Shown piece by piece: positions 18,347 through 26,829 of a stretch of DNA of 64,000 bases. Source of the DNA: Roseovarius sp. A-2. Lineage in GTDB: Bacteria > Pseudomonadota > Alphaproteobacteria > Rhodobacterales > Rhodobacteraceae. The notes under the pieces were generated by a model. The model ran no database searches. It saw only the letters and a list, made by a program, of their open reading frames with translations, and was not told the origin of the DNA. Location: the NCBI RefSeq assembly GCF_002072155.1, contig NZ_BDIY01000001.1, positions 558,001-622,000 on the forward strand. The letters are read 5' to 3'. Made by a program: the position numbers and the translations under genes. Positions within the stretch are counted from its first letter, which is position 1. Every line of letters starts with the position of its first letter.

Positions 18347-19156
18347 ATGGTAGTACGTGAGCAAAACCAACTCGAATTCATCCGGCGGGACAGCCATGCA
18401 GGGCGCAGGGTCCTGGTAACCGGAGCGGCCAAAGGGATTGGTCGCGCCATTGCCGAGAGCTTCGCTCTGCGCGGGGCAACCGTGGGCGTAGCAGACCTGG
18501 ATGATGCGGCGATTGCCGAAACCGTTGATGCCATCACGGCCACAGGGCGTGGCAAAGCCATCCCGATGAGAGTGGACGTTGCCGACTACGCCGCGCTTGA
18601 AAATGCGCTGGCCACGGCCGCCGATGCGATGGGGGGGGCGTTCGATACGGTCATCAATAATGCAGGAATATCGCCCAAGCATGACGGAATCGCACACAAG
18701 GTTTGGGAAATGGACCCGGCTGAATGGGGCCGGGTTGTCGATGTCAATCTGACTGGCACTTTCAACACCATCCGGGCATTGACCCCTGCCATGTACGAAG
18801 CCGGGCGCGGTTGGATCGTCAATACCTCCTCGGTGGCGGGAAAAACCTATTTCCCGATTGTCGCGTGCCATTATGCGGCGACCAAATCGGCAATAATTGG
18901 CTTTACCAAACATCTCGCTGGTGAGCTCGGGCCGCACGGTATTCGGGTCAACGCCATGGCGCCGGGTCGTATCGAAACGCCGATGGTCAGGGGGGTTATG
19001 CCTGAGGTGAACGAGGAACAGGTGCGCCTAACCCCAATGTCTCGGCTTGGACAGCCCTATGAAGTGGCTGATGTGGCGCTATGGCTGACATCCCCGGAAT
19101 CCGGGTTCGTGACCGGCCAGACGATTGATGTCGCTGGCGGCTTGGCAATGACCTGA
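18347..19156 (+). CDS. Short-chain dehydrogenase/reductase
   Basis: A 269-residue classical SDR. Cofactor motif TGAAKGIGRAIAES (about residue 25), NNAGIS, active-site serine in VNTSSVAGKTY and the YxxxK pair in CHYAATKSAIIG; C-terminal GQTIDVAGGLAMT. Asp in VADLDD at the end of the second strand suggests NAD(H). It starts four bases after livF. It probably oxidises or reduces a hydroxyl or keto group of the imported substrate. Confidence 0.87.
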   Translation: MVVREQNQLEFIRRDSHAGRRVLVTGAAKGIGRAIAESFALRGATVGVADLDDAAIAETVDAITATGRGKAIPMRVDVADYAALENALATAADAMGGAFDTVINNAGISPKHDGIAHKVWEMDPAEWGRVVDVNLTGTFNTIRALTPAMYEAGRGWIVNTSSVAGKTYFPIVACHYAATKSAIIGFTKHLAGELGPHGIRVNAMAPGRIETPMVRGVMPEVNEEQVRLTPMSRLGQPYEVADVALWLTSPESGFVTGQTIDVAGGLAMT

Positions 19157-19180
19157 CAGCGCGAAACTGGAGACAAGGAC

Positions 19181-20620
19181 ATGGTTTACAAGAATTTTAT
19201 CGCTGGTAGCTGGTCCGATGGAAACGACGTCGCACCAAATATAAATCCTTCAGATACCAATGACGTGATTGCAGAGTTTGCACGCGGTTCTGCTGAGGAT
19301 GTGGATCGGGCGGTCGAGGCGGCCCGCACAGCGTTTGCCTCATGGTCGCGAAGCACGCCGCAACTACGGCATGACATTTTGAAACGCGCATCCGATGAGG
19401 TGATCGCAAGGGCCGATGAACTGGGGCGTATCCTGTCGCGGGAGGAGGGCAAGACGCTGGCCGAAGGAATCGGTGAAGTCACTCGTGCCGGTCAGGTGCT
19501 CGGCTTTTTCGCCGGTGAATGCCTCCGTACGGGGGGCGAAAGCGTACAATCAGTGCGCCCCGGCGTCGGGGTCGAGGTCACCCGTGAAGGGCTGGGCGTG
19601 GTCGGGCTGATCACGCCGTGGAACTTTCCTATTGCCATTCCAGCATGGAAAATCGCACCGGCCCTCGCATGGGGAAACTGCATTGTTTTCAAACCCGCCG
19701 ATCTTGTGCCGCATAGCGCCTGGATGCTAACCGAAATCCTTGTGCGGGCCGGGCTGCCGGAGGGCGTATTGAACCTTGTGATGGGGCGCGGATCGGTCGT
19801 GGGGGAGCGGATGGTGAACCATCCGGGCATCGACGCGGTGTCCTTCACTGGATCGGTCGGCACCGGCCGCCGGATTGCTGCGGGATGCGTCGCCTCGCAG
19901 CCGATGAAGAAAATCCAGATGGAAATGGGTGGAAAAAACCCATTCGTGGTTCTCGATGATGCCGATCTTGACGTGGCGGTAGAGGCCTCATTGAATGGGG
20001 CGTTTTACTCGACAGGTCAGCGTTGTACCGCATCATCGCGCCTCATCGTAACAGAAGGAATCCATGACCGTTTTGTCGAGACCTTGTGCCAACGGATGAC
20101 TGCGCTGCGGGTCGGTAACGCCTTGGACGAGGCAACACAGATTGGCCCTGTCGTTGATCAGTCGCAACTGGACACCGACCTTGAATATCTGGAGCGTGGC
20201 CAATCCGACGGCGCGCATCTTTTGGCTGGAGGCGGTCAGCCAAGAGCGAACACTCCAGGATATTACTTTGCTCCAGCGCTGTTTACCGAAGTGCAAAACG
20301 ACATGGCGATCGCACGCGAAGAAATATTCGGCCCCATTGCGTCGGTGATCCGCGTTCGCGATTACGACGAGGCGCTGGCGGTGACCAATGATACCGATTT
20401 CGGCCTGTCTGCGGGCATCGCGACGACAAGCTTGAAACATGCCGCCGACTTCCGCCGCAATGCAGAGGCTGGGATGGTTATGGTCAACCTGCCTACGGCA
20501 GGTGTCGATTACCATGTTCCCTTCGGAGGGCGGAAAGGTTCCAGCTACGGACCCAGAGAACAGGGCGCTTACGCGCGCGAATTCTACACCACGGTTAAGA
20601 CCGGCTACATAGCGCATTGA
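19181..20620 (+). CDS. NAD(P)+-dependent aldehyde dehydrogenase
   Basis: A 479-residue ALDH close to succinate- and alpha-ketoglutarate-semialdehyde dehydrogenases. LITPWNFPIAIPAWKIAPAL, the catalytic-Glu segment KIQMEMGGKNPFVVLDDAD and the catalytic cysteine in STGQRCTASSRL are all intact. It probably turns an aldehyde made by the ThDP enzyme or the GMC oxidase into a carboxylate. The ATG has a weak GGAG upstream and lies 24 bp after the SDR stop. Confidence 0.9.
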   Translation: MVYKNFIAGSWSDGNDVAPNINPSDTNDVIAEFARGSAEDVDRAVEAARTAFASWSRSTPQLRHDILKRASDEVIARADELGRILSREEGKTLAEGIGEVTRAGQVLGFFAGECLRTGGESVQSVRPGVGVEVTREGLGVVGLITPWNFPIAIPAWKIAPALAWGNCIVFKPADLVPHSAWMLTEILVRAGLPEGVLNLVMGRGSVVGERMVNHPGIDAVSFTGSVGTGRRIAAGCVASQPMKKIQMEMGGKNPFVVLDDADLDVAVEASLNGAFYSTGQRCTASSRLIVTEGIHDRFVETLCQRMTALRVGNALDEATQIGPVVDQSQLDTDLEYLERGQSDGAHLLAGGGQPRANTPGYYFAPALFTEVQNDMAIAREEIFGPIASVIRVRDYDEALAVTNDTDFGLSAGIATTSLKHAADFRRNAEAGMVMVNLPTAGVDYHVPFGGRKGSSYGPREQGAYAREFYTTVKTGYIAH

Positions 20621-20630
20621 GTTTAAGACC

Positions 20631-21425
20631 ATGACTACGATCACCGGACATACTCGGGTTTACGGTATTCTTGCCGATCCCATTCATCACGTTAAAACGC
20701 CACAGGTGTTCCACGCCCTGGCGCGGGACGAAGGCATTGATGCCATATTGGTGCCCTTTCATGCGCGACCCGAAGGGGTAGCGCGCTTGATGGATGGCTT
20801 GCGGGCGGCGGAAAACTTCGGTGGCTTCATCGCCACGGTGCCCCATAAAACCACGATGTTGAACCTTTGCGATACTGTCACTGAGGAGGCGGCCCAGGTG
20901 GGCGCTGTTAATTGCGTTCGGCGCGAGGCGGATGGTCGGATGGTCGGCGCCATGCTGGATGGGATCGGTTTTGTCGAAGGGTTGCGTGGTGCAGGGATCG
21001 CGCCCGAAGGAATGCGCTCCTATGTCGCCGGGGCAGGGGGGGCAGCCTCTGCCGTAGCGTTCGCGCTGGCCGGGGCAGGAGTCAAATCCCTTACTGTGAC
21101 GAACCGGACCCGGTCGAAGGCCGAGGCGCTTTGTACCCGTATCGCGCAAACCTATCCCAATCTTACCCTTTCCACAGACCCACTGGATTTGGCTGAACAG
21201 GATCTGATCATGAACGCGACTTCCTTGGGGATGAAGCCGGACGACGCGATGCCACTGGACACAAGCCAACTCCATACCGGCCAGGTCGTCGCCGAAGCGA
21301 TCATGGACCCCGAAATGACGCCGCTTCTCAAGGCAGCGAAGGCTGCGGGATGCCGTATCCATACAGGCCTTCCCATGCTGCAAAACCAGATCCGCTTGAT
21401 GGCACAGCACATGGGGGCGCTGTGA
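20631..21425 (+). CDS. Shikimate-dehydrogenase-like protein (AroE family, atypical substrate site)
   Basis: 264 residues with AroE architecture: an N-terminal substrate domain and a C-terminal NAD(P) domain with AGAGGAASAVAFAL and a VTNRTRSKAEAL second strand. The catalytic lysine is kept (TVPHKTTML) and the catalytic aspartate probably too (GAMLDGIGF). But the shikimate-binding S-x-S motif near the N-terminus (PIxHSxSP in true AroE) reads PIHHVKTPQ here. Biosynthetic shikimate activity is therefore doubtful. A catabolic role on a related hydroxy or keto acid is more likely in this cassette. NRT suggests NADP(H). Confidence 0.82.
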   Translation: MTTITGHTRVYGILADPIHHVKTPQVFHALARDEGIDAILVPFHARPEGVARLMDGLRAAENFGGFIATVPHKTTMLNLCDTVTEEAAQVGAVNCVRREADGRMVGAMLDGIGFVEGLRGAGIAPEGMRSYVAGAGGAASAVAFALAGAGVKSLTVTNRTRSKAEALCTRIAQTYPNLTLSTDPLDLAEQDLIMNATSLGMKPDDAMPLDTSQLHTGQVVAEAIMDPEMTPLLKAAKAAGCRIHTGLPMLQNQIRLMAQHMGAL

Positions 21426-22831
21426 TGGAAGCTGGAGGCGATTTTCTGGAGCGCTTGCGCGCTGCAACCTCCGACGCGGCTGTCGTCACCGACCCTGATA
21501 TGATGGCCGGCCACTTGACAGACTGGCGGCATATGTTCACCGGACAAGCGCTTGCCGTCTTGCGCCCGGGGTCGACACAAGAGGTCTCGAGGCTGGTGCG
21601 GCTCTGTGCCGAGGCCAATGTCGCCATTGTGCCGCAAGGGGGCAATACTGGTCTGGCCGGCGGGGCCACTCCTCAGGGGGATATGCCGCAAGTGGTTTTG
21701 AGCCTCGCCGGCATGAACAATATACGCTTGGTCGACCCTGTCGGCCTTTGCATCGAGGTCGAAGCCGGGGCAATCTTGCAATCCGTACGCGACGCCGCCG
21801 CAGCGGAAGACCGTCTTTTCCCTGTCAGCCTTGCCGCCGAAGGAAGCGCCTCCATTGGCGGGATCATCGCCACCAATGCCGGTGGGGTGAATGTCTTACG
21901 TTATGGCATGACCCGCGATCTGGTGCTGGGGCTTGAAGTCGTTTTGGCGGATGGCACCGTGATCGACGCCCTGCGCCCCCTTAGAAAAGACAACGCCGCG
22001 CGTTACTGGAAACAGCTTTTCATCGGGTCCGAAGGGGTGCTTGGCATTGTAACCGCAGCAACATTGCGATTGGTGTCACGACCCTTACACAGATCTGTTT
22101 CCCTGGTCTCCGTACCTAATGTGCAGACCGCACTGAGCGTTTTCGGCCGTGCGCAGACAGTCCTGGGCGATGCCTTGACGGCTTTTGAACTAATGGAAGC
22201 TGCGGCATTGGAGCGAGTCGAATCTCATTTTGACCTGACTCTGCCTGTGCAGGCTGGGGCGTGGTACTTACTGATCGAAGCAGGTAGTACTTTGGCCGGT
22301 CTCACGGAGACCGTCGAGGCCATGCTGGAAGACGTATTTGAGCAGGGCTGGGCGGCCGATGGCGTTGTGGCATCCTCTGGGGCACAGGCCGAACACCTTT
22401 GGACGCTACGCGAACATATCACTGAGGCCGAGGCTAAATCGGGCCACAGCGTTAAACATGATGTCTCGCTTCCTATCGTTGCCTTTCCAGCCTTTCTGGA
22501 GACCTTCCGCACGCGTTTGCCAGACGTCGAGGCCGAAGCGTCCTCGAATGTCTTCGGCCATCTGGGCGACGGCAACCTGCACGTTAATGTCCTGTTGCCC
22601 GAGGAGGCGGGGAGTACGGGGGTAATGCGCTTTGTCCATGATCTGGTTCATGCGCATGGCGGGTCAATTTCGGCTGAGCACGGCCTGGGGCAATATCGGG
22701 TGGCGGAATGGGAACGTCTGACCTCAAGGGCGGAACAGATGCTTCTGAGACGCATCAAGATGGCCCTTGATCCGCATGGCATCCTGAACCCCGGCAAGGG
22801 TCTGCCCATCAAGGAGCACAAAGCTACATGA
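21425..22831 (+). CDS. FAD-linked oxidase (GlcD / D-2-hydroxyacid dehydrogenase type)
   Basis: About 468 residues. The PCMH-type FAD domain is shown by VPQGGNTGLAGGATPQGDM (about residues 72-90) and SIGGIIATNAGGVNVLRYG. The FAD-oxidase_C domain carries GHLGDGNLHVNV and EHGLGQYRV, with the histidines used by D-lactate and D-2-hydroxyglutarate dehydrogenases. The ATG overlaps the last base of the AroE-like stop codon (TGATG). It would oxidise a 2-hydroxyacid to a 2-oxoacid, a fitting substrate for the ThDP enzyme of the same operon; that link is inference. Confidence 0.88.
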   Translation: MEAGGDFLERLRAATSDAAVVTDPDMMAGHLTDWRHMFTGQALAVLRPGSTQEVSRLVRLCAEANVAIVPQGGNTGLAGGATPQGDMPQVVLSLAGMNNIRLVDPVGLCIEVEAGAILQSVRDAAAAEDRLFPVSLAAEGSASIGGIIATNAGGVNVLRYGMTRDLVLGLEVVLADGTVIDALRPLRKDNAARYWKQLFIGSEGVLGIVTAATLRLVSRPLHRSVSLVSVPNVQTALSVFGRAQTVLGDALTAFELMEAAALERVESHFDLTLPVQAGAWYLLIEAGSTLAGLTETVEAMLEDVFEQGWAADGVVASSGAQAEHLWTLREHITEAEAKSGHSVKHDVSLPIVAFPAFLETFRTRLPDVEAEASSNVFGHLGDGNLHVNVLLPEEAGSTGVMRFVHDLVHAHGGSISAEHGLGQYRVAEWERLTSRAEQMLLRRIKMALDPHGILNPGKGLPIKEHKAT

Positions 22832-24444
22832 GTGAACAAGAGGCGCAGGTATTTGACTATGTCATTGTCGGCGGGGGCACGGCTGGTTGTATTCTGGCCA
22901 ACCGTCTGAGCGAGGGCGGGCGGTACACAGTTGCCCTGCTCGAAGCCGGGGGCGAGGCAGAGAGTCCATGGACGAAGATCCCGGCCGGGTTCTACAAGCT
23001 CCTGACCAACCCGAATTACAACTGGGGGTTTCACACAGAGCCGGAAAAAGCCACACATATGCGGGAAATCGCAGTGCCTCGCGGCAAGGGGCTTGGTGGT
23101 TCGACGCTGATCAACGGAATGATCTATGTGCGCGGGCAGCCGCAAGACTACGATCGCTGGGCACAGCTTGGGGCCACCGGTTGGGGCTGGGCCGATGTCG
23201 CGCCGGCCTTTCGGAGAATTGAAGCCTATGACGGGCCGGACCCGGACGGCCTGCGCGGTAAGCAGGGACCGCTTGCTCTGTGCGAGGTGCGCGAACGTCC
23301 CGGCATCGGCGAAGCCTTTATTGACGCCGCCGTCGCTGCCGGTTACCGGCGCAATCCCGACTATAACGGCGCCTCACAAGACGGGTTCGGATATTATCAG
23401 GTGAACCAGCGGAACGGTAGGCGCATCAGTGCGGCAGATGCTTGGCTTAAGCCGGCGCGGAGCCGGTCCAACCTGACAGTTTTTACCGGCGCCATGGTGA
23501 TGGGGCTGGACTTTGACGGCCACAGGGCAACGGGCGTCACGTTCACGCAACAGGGTCACGAACGCAACCTATCCGCCGGACGCGAAGTCATCCTTTGTGC
23601 CGGGGCGATACAATCTCCGCAACTTCTGGAACTCGCCGGTATAGGCGATCCAGATATCCTCAACGAGGCGGGAGTCCCGGTGCGGGTGGCCAATCCGAAT
23701 GTGGGCGAGAACTATATTGACCACTTCTGCACGCGAATGAGCTGGCGGGTCTCTCGGCCTGGAACTCTCAACGAGCAAACGCGCGGCTTGCACCTTGTTG
23801 GTGAAGTGTTGAAATACGCCATCAATCGTACCGGCGTCCTGACGTTTGGAACTGGTCTGACACATGGCTTCGTGCGCACGCGTGACGGATTGGAAGGGCC
23901 AGACGTTCAGTATTTTTTTATGCACGCAAGCTACGCAAATGCCGCAGAACGAAAACTGGACCGTGAACCGGGCATGACCTTGGGGGTGACACAGCTGCGC
24001 CCTGAATCACGGGGCAGCATCCACATCACTTCGGCCGACCCCATGAAACAACCCGCCATTCGCCCGAACTTCCTTGATAGTTCCGAAGATCAGCGGGCTA
24101 TGGTCGAGGGTATGAAGATCGGGCGCCGGATCATCGAACAAGGGCCGATGGATCGCTACAGGACGCATGAGATCGCACCCGGCTCCGAGTGCCGCAGCGA
24201 TGCCGATTGGCTGGATTTCGCACGCCATAACGGCCAGACGATTTACCACACGCTCGGCACCTGCCGGATGGGCCCCGAAGGGCAATCCGTCGTGAGCCCC
24301 GATTTGCGGGTGCGCGGAGTCAGCGGCCTGCGCGTTGTGGATGCGTCGGTTATGCCCGATATGGTGTCAGGCAACACGCAGGCGGCGGTCATGATGCTGG
24401 CAGACCGTGGAGCCGATCTCATTCTCGAAACAGACAAGTTCTGA
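22828..24444 (+). CDS. GMC-family FAD oxidoreductase (choline-dehydrogenase-like)
   Basis: 538 residues. The FAD dinucleotide fold is DYVIVGGGTAGCILANRLSE, followed by GLGGSTLINGMIYVRGQ, the second GMC signature GAIQSPQLLELAGIG, and the C-terminal catalytic region YHTLGTCRMGP with VVDASVMPDMVSGNTQA. It oxidises an alcohol to an aldehyde or ketone. It is the last gene of the cassette, overlapping the previous gene by four bases (ATGA). No terminator is obvious behind it; the next gene faces it convergently. Confidence 0.9.
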   Translation: MSEQEAQVFDYVIVGGGTAGCILANRLSEGGRYTVALLEAGGEAESPWTKIPAGFYKLLTNPNYNWGFHTEPEKATHMREIAVPRGKGLGGSTLINGMIYVRGQPQDYDRWAQLGATGWGWADVAPAFRRIEAYDGPDPDGLRGKQGPLALCEVRERPGIGEAFIDAAVAAGYRRNPDYNGASQDGFGYYQVNQRNGRRISAADAWLKPARSRSNLTVFTGAMVMGLDFDGHRATGVTFTQQGHERNLSAGREVILCAGAIQSPQLLELAGIGDPDILNEAGVPVRVANPNVGENYIDHFCTRMSWRVSRPGTLNEQTRGLHLVGEVLKYAINRTGVLTFGTGLTHGFVRTRDGLEGPDVQYFFMHASYANAAERKLDREPGMTLGVTQLRPESRGSIHITSADPMKQPAIRPNFLDSSEDQRAMVEGMKIGRRIIEQGPMDRYRTHEIAPGSECRSDADWLDFARHNGQTIYHTLGTCRMGPEGQSVVSPDLRVRGVSGLRVVDASVMPDMVSGNTQAAVMMLADRGADLILETDKF

Positions 24445-24523
24445 AGGACCGCTCAAGGGAAAACCATGTCTCAAGTTCTCGGCTGTAATGGACCGAACCA
24501 GCCAACGCGCGCCGCCTGCGAGG

Positions 24524-24664
24524 TCATCTCCTGCCGCGCCTACCGAAGCCGTAGACGCTCGCGAAGTTGGCGCCGGGAAGGGCCCGAACCTCAGTCTCGC
24601 GAGCGTCTTCGTAGTCCGCCGAAACGTCGTCGAAAATGGCGTCGATAAATTCGCCTGTGTTCAT
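24524..24664 (-). CDS. Small protein of 46 residues, unknown
   Basis: Begins MNTGEFIDAIFDDVSADYED and ends in an arginine-rich tail. AAGGAG, inside the last codons of the upstream gene, is correctly spaced for its ATG, and the start follows that gene's TGA after one base. This coupling and the acidic N-terminal composition suggest a real gene of the phage-like segment. No family recognised. Confidence 0.55.
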   Translation of the reverse strand: MNTGEFIDAIFDDVSADYEDARETEVRALPGANFASVYGFGRRGRR

Positions 24665-24665
24665 G

Positions 24666-25358
24666 TCACTTCTCCTTCGTAAGGCTCCGCACGGGGTCGG
24701 CGCGGCGAAGAAGGCGGGTTGGTTGTGCGAGAGCGTGCAGGGAGTGACAACGGCGAGTCAGGCGGCTGGCATTGGCGCACCTGCGCTCGAGTTCCGGCAA
24801 AGCCGGACAGTCAGCCGGGATCTCGAAATCCTCGTTCTGCCAGCGTTCGAAGAAGCGCTCTTCCCACTCGGAAAACTCCTCAAGGCGGCGACCGATGGCC
24901 TCGAGTTCGCGCTCGATTTCGGCTTTATCAATCGCAGCTCCAGGCACCGGTTCGTCGCACTCAGCCTGATCGGCTGCCTCTTGCTCCTCGGGTCCCGCGC
25001 GCCGCGCCTGCTCCCGACGGAAATCCTTCGCGTCACCTTCGTAGGTGCGAATGATGCGCCGCGCGAGCCAGCCGTATTCTCCGTCCAGCCTCGGAGTCCA
25101 GCGCTCAAGCGCATCATCCGCAGCCGCGATGCCCTCCGAGAGTGCGTCGTCAGCCATGCCGCGCAGCTCGATGTGGCGCTCGACGAGGCGGACGTTGTCC
25201 TCGACCACATACTCGAGGGGACAGTCGCCGCCGGTCTGCTGCAGCCAGTTCGACAGCTCTTCCTGGAGCTTCTCGTCCGTCATCGCGTCGAGGTCGATAT
25301 CCTCGAGGACGGGGCACACGCCGTAGCTGGATTCGTCTTCGTAAGATGCCTGTTTCAT
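24666..25358 (-). CDS. Island protein of unknown function
   Basis: A 230-residue strongly acidic, Glu/Asp- and Arg-rich protein without membrane segments. The middle (about residues 110-165) is probably helical or coiled-coil, with AEIERELEAIGRRLEEFSEW. The C-terminal 30 residues are basic. The ATG has a good GGAAAGGGAAAG region upstream. It lies downstream of an MvaI/BcnI-type nuclease remnant on the same strand. Function not recognised; it resembles accessory ORFs of prophages only in a general way. Confidence 0.6.
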   Translation of the reverse strand: MKQASYEDESSYGVCPVLEDIDLDAMTDEKLQEELSNWLQQTGGDCPLEYVVEDNVRLVERHIELRGMADDALSEGIAAADDALERWTPRLDGEYGWLARRIIRTYEGDAKDFRREQARRAGPEEQEAADQAECDEPVPGAAIDKAEIERELEAIGRRLEEFSEWEERFFERWQNEDFEIPADCPALPELERRCANASRLTRRCHSLHALAQPTRLLRRADPVRSLTKEK

Positions 25359-25478
25359 TGTCTTTCCCTTTCCTGTTCACCGGCTGTTGCGTCAACCGAT
25401 ACCGAGGAATTGGGAACGACGCCGGAATCCAAAAACGAATTCCAGTCCGGAGACGAAATTTCTCCTTAGGCCCGGAAA

Positions 25479-25948
25479 TTAAATCAAAGAAACAGACTGG
25501 AAGTCGTCGTATAGGTTAGGGAGGTCGCTGTGATTTACACGGAACTGGTTGCGCTTCTTCTGCTTTCCGCCTTCGATCTTCACTGCCGGATCGAGGTAGA
25601 CCTGCCCTGAATGCGCGAGGCGCATGAACTTGAAGAAATCCGTTCCGGTGCCGAGCTTGACGCGATCTCCGAACCGATACTGCTTCGGCTTGCCGGTCGA
25701 CTCTGACGGGACATACGCTGCCTTCGCGTGTTTCCGATTCCAGTGGTTCAGCAGGTTGGCAAAATCCCAGCCTGCGGCCACAGCGTCATTCGGATCGACC
25801 AGGAGGATCTTTCCCCCATGTCGTCGATTGTGCCCTTCGCGGCATTGTAGCCCTCGATCCTCATGCAGACGGTCGTTCGGGCGTGTGGCGCGCCTCCGCA
25901 GGGGCGGGTCATTTTCAAATGATCAAACCGGGTCAGTTTTGAATGCAC
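25479..25948 (-). pseudogene. MvaI/BcnI-type restriction endonuclease remnant (frameshifted, 5' lost)
   Basis: The 3' frame (25479-25781) encodes GWDFANLLNHWNRKHAKAAY, FGDRVKLGTGTDFFKFM and KKRNQFRVNHSDLPNLYDDF, which I recognise as the C-terminal part of MvaI/BcnI-like nucleases. Upstream, a second frame (to 25948) encodes RIEGYNAAKGTIDDMG. Adding one G to the run of five G's near 25815 would join the frames as DDMGGKILLVDPNDA...AGWDFAN, so a 1-base deletion is likely. IS3 debris lies directly upstream and the N-terminus with the catalytic residues is missing. No matching methyltransferase is nearby. Confidence 0.55.
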
Positions 25949-25954
25949 ATTGAC

Positions 25955-26345
25955 ATCCTTTGATGCCTCGCAAGTGTCGAGGCTCTTGCACGATCGACGG
26001 CCCGTCCAGAAAAGCGGATTGGTTCATCACTCGGATCGCGGCGGACAATATTTATCTATTCGCTATACCGAGCGTTTGGCCGAAGCAGGCATTGAACCAT
26101 CGGTCGGCAGCGTCGGGGATTCCTACGACAATGCCCTCGCTGAAATTATAAACGGTCTCTACAAAACCGAACTGGTCCATCGCCAGGGTCCATGGCGCAA
26201 CATGCAGGAGCTGGAAATGGCCACTCTCGGCTGGGTCGATTGGTTCAACAACCGCCGCCTGCTTGGCCCCATCGGGAATATCCCACCAGTCGAGGCCGAA
26301 GAGAACTTCTATGCACAGCGTGACGTGCTCGATATGGTCGCGTGA
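25955..26345 (+). pseudogene. IS3-family transposase (OrfB) C-terminal fragment
   Basis: Encodes the last ~125 residues of an IS3-type integrase core: HHSDRGGQYLSIRYTERLAE, VGDSYDNALAEIINGLYKTE, and the C-terminal TLGWVDWFNNRRLLGPIGNI. The last Asp and Glu of the DDE triad are present. The N-terminal two thirds and OrfA are missing. The sequence after the stop (GGTCTCCGGTGAAACCGGGA, up to about 26390) looks like the right terminal repeat of such elements. It is an inactive remnant that interrupts the phage-like operon. Confidence 0.85.
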
Positions 26346-26449
26346 AATGAAGCTATAGGTCTCCGGTGAAACCGGGACGATTCAAGTTTTGCAACGGTTT
26401 ATTTCAGTCAGGAAGTCGACCAAGCGAGTCTTGAGCCCATCCCGATCCT

Positions 26450-26668
26450 TCACCTGGCATTCCCAGGGTTCGAGGACTTGCCAACCCGATACTGAACGCG
26501 CTTGAGATCGTATGCCGCCATCGCCGCGACCAGGTTGATCTCGGCGACCTCAGCCGCGTCCAGCGCGTCCAGCCACCGCCGGTGAGCCTCCTCCGCCGCT
26601 TGGTCGGCGGCGGCGAGGTCTTGCGCCTGGTCTTCAGTCAGTCGCGGTATCGAGGTCACTCGACGCAT
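26450..26668 (-). CDS. Small phage-type protein, 72 residues
   Basis: A predicted helical protein (LTEDQAQDLAAADQAAEEAH, then LDALDAAEVAEINLVAAMAA) of unknown function. Its ATG overlaps the end of the preceding ORF by 13 bp, so translation is coupled. It belongs to the minus-strand recombination operon that starts at the ERF gene. The IS3 fragment lies beyond its 3' end. Confidence 0.55.
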   Translation of the reverse strand: MRRVTSIPRLTEDQAQDLAAADQAAEEAHRRWLDALDAAEVAEINLVAAMAAYDLKRVQYRVGKSSNPGNAR

Positions 26669-26829
26669 GGCAGCACCTCCTTGGTCGGCGGCCTGGCGAT
26701 GAGCATCAGGCCCGCAAAACGGTCGATGTATGGATTACTGTGCTCGACGCGGTGCACCGTCCCGCTGGGACGATGCTCTACGACGTGGCCGGGCTGGACG
26801 AAGTGGAAGGTTATCGGCTTGAATGTCAT
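26656..26829 (-). CDS. Small phage-type protein, 57 residues
   Basis: Starts MTFKPITFHFVQPGHVVEHR; the ATG overlaps the TGA of the YqaJ-type exonuclease gene (ATGA), and the 3' end overlaps the next gene. No family recognised. The tight overlaps on both sides support a real gene. Confidence 0.55.
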   Translation of the reverse strand: MTFKPITFHFVQPGHVVEHRPSGTVHRVEHSNPYIDRFAGLMLIARPPTKEVLPCVE

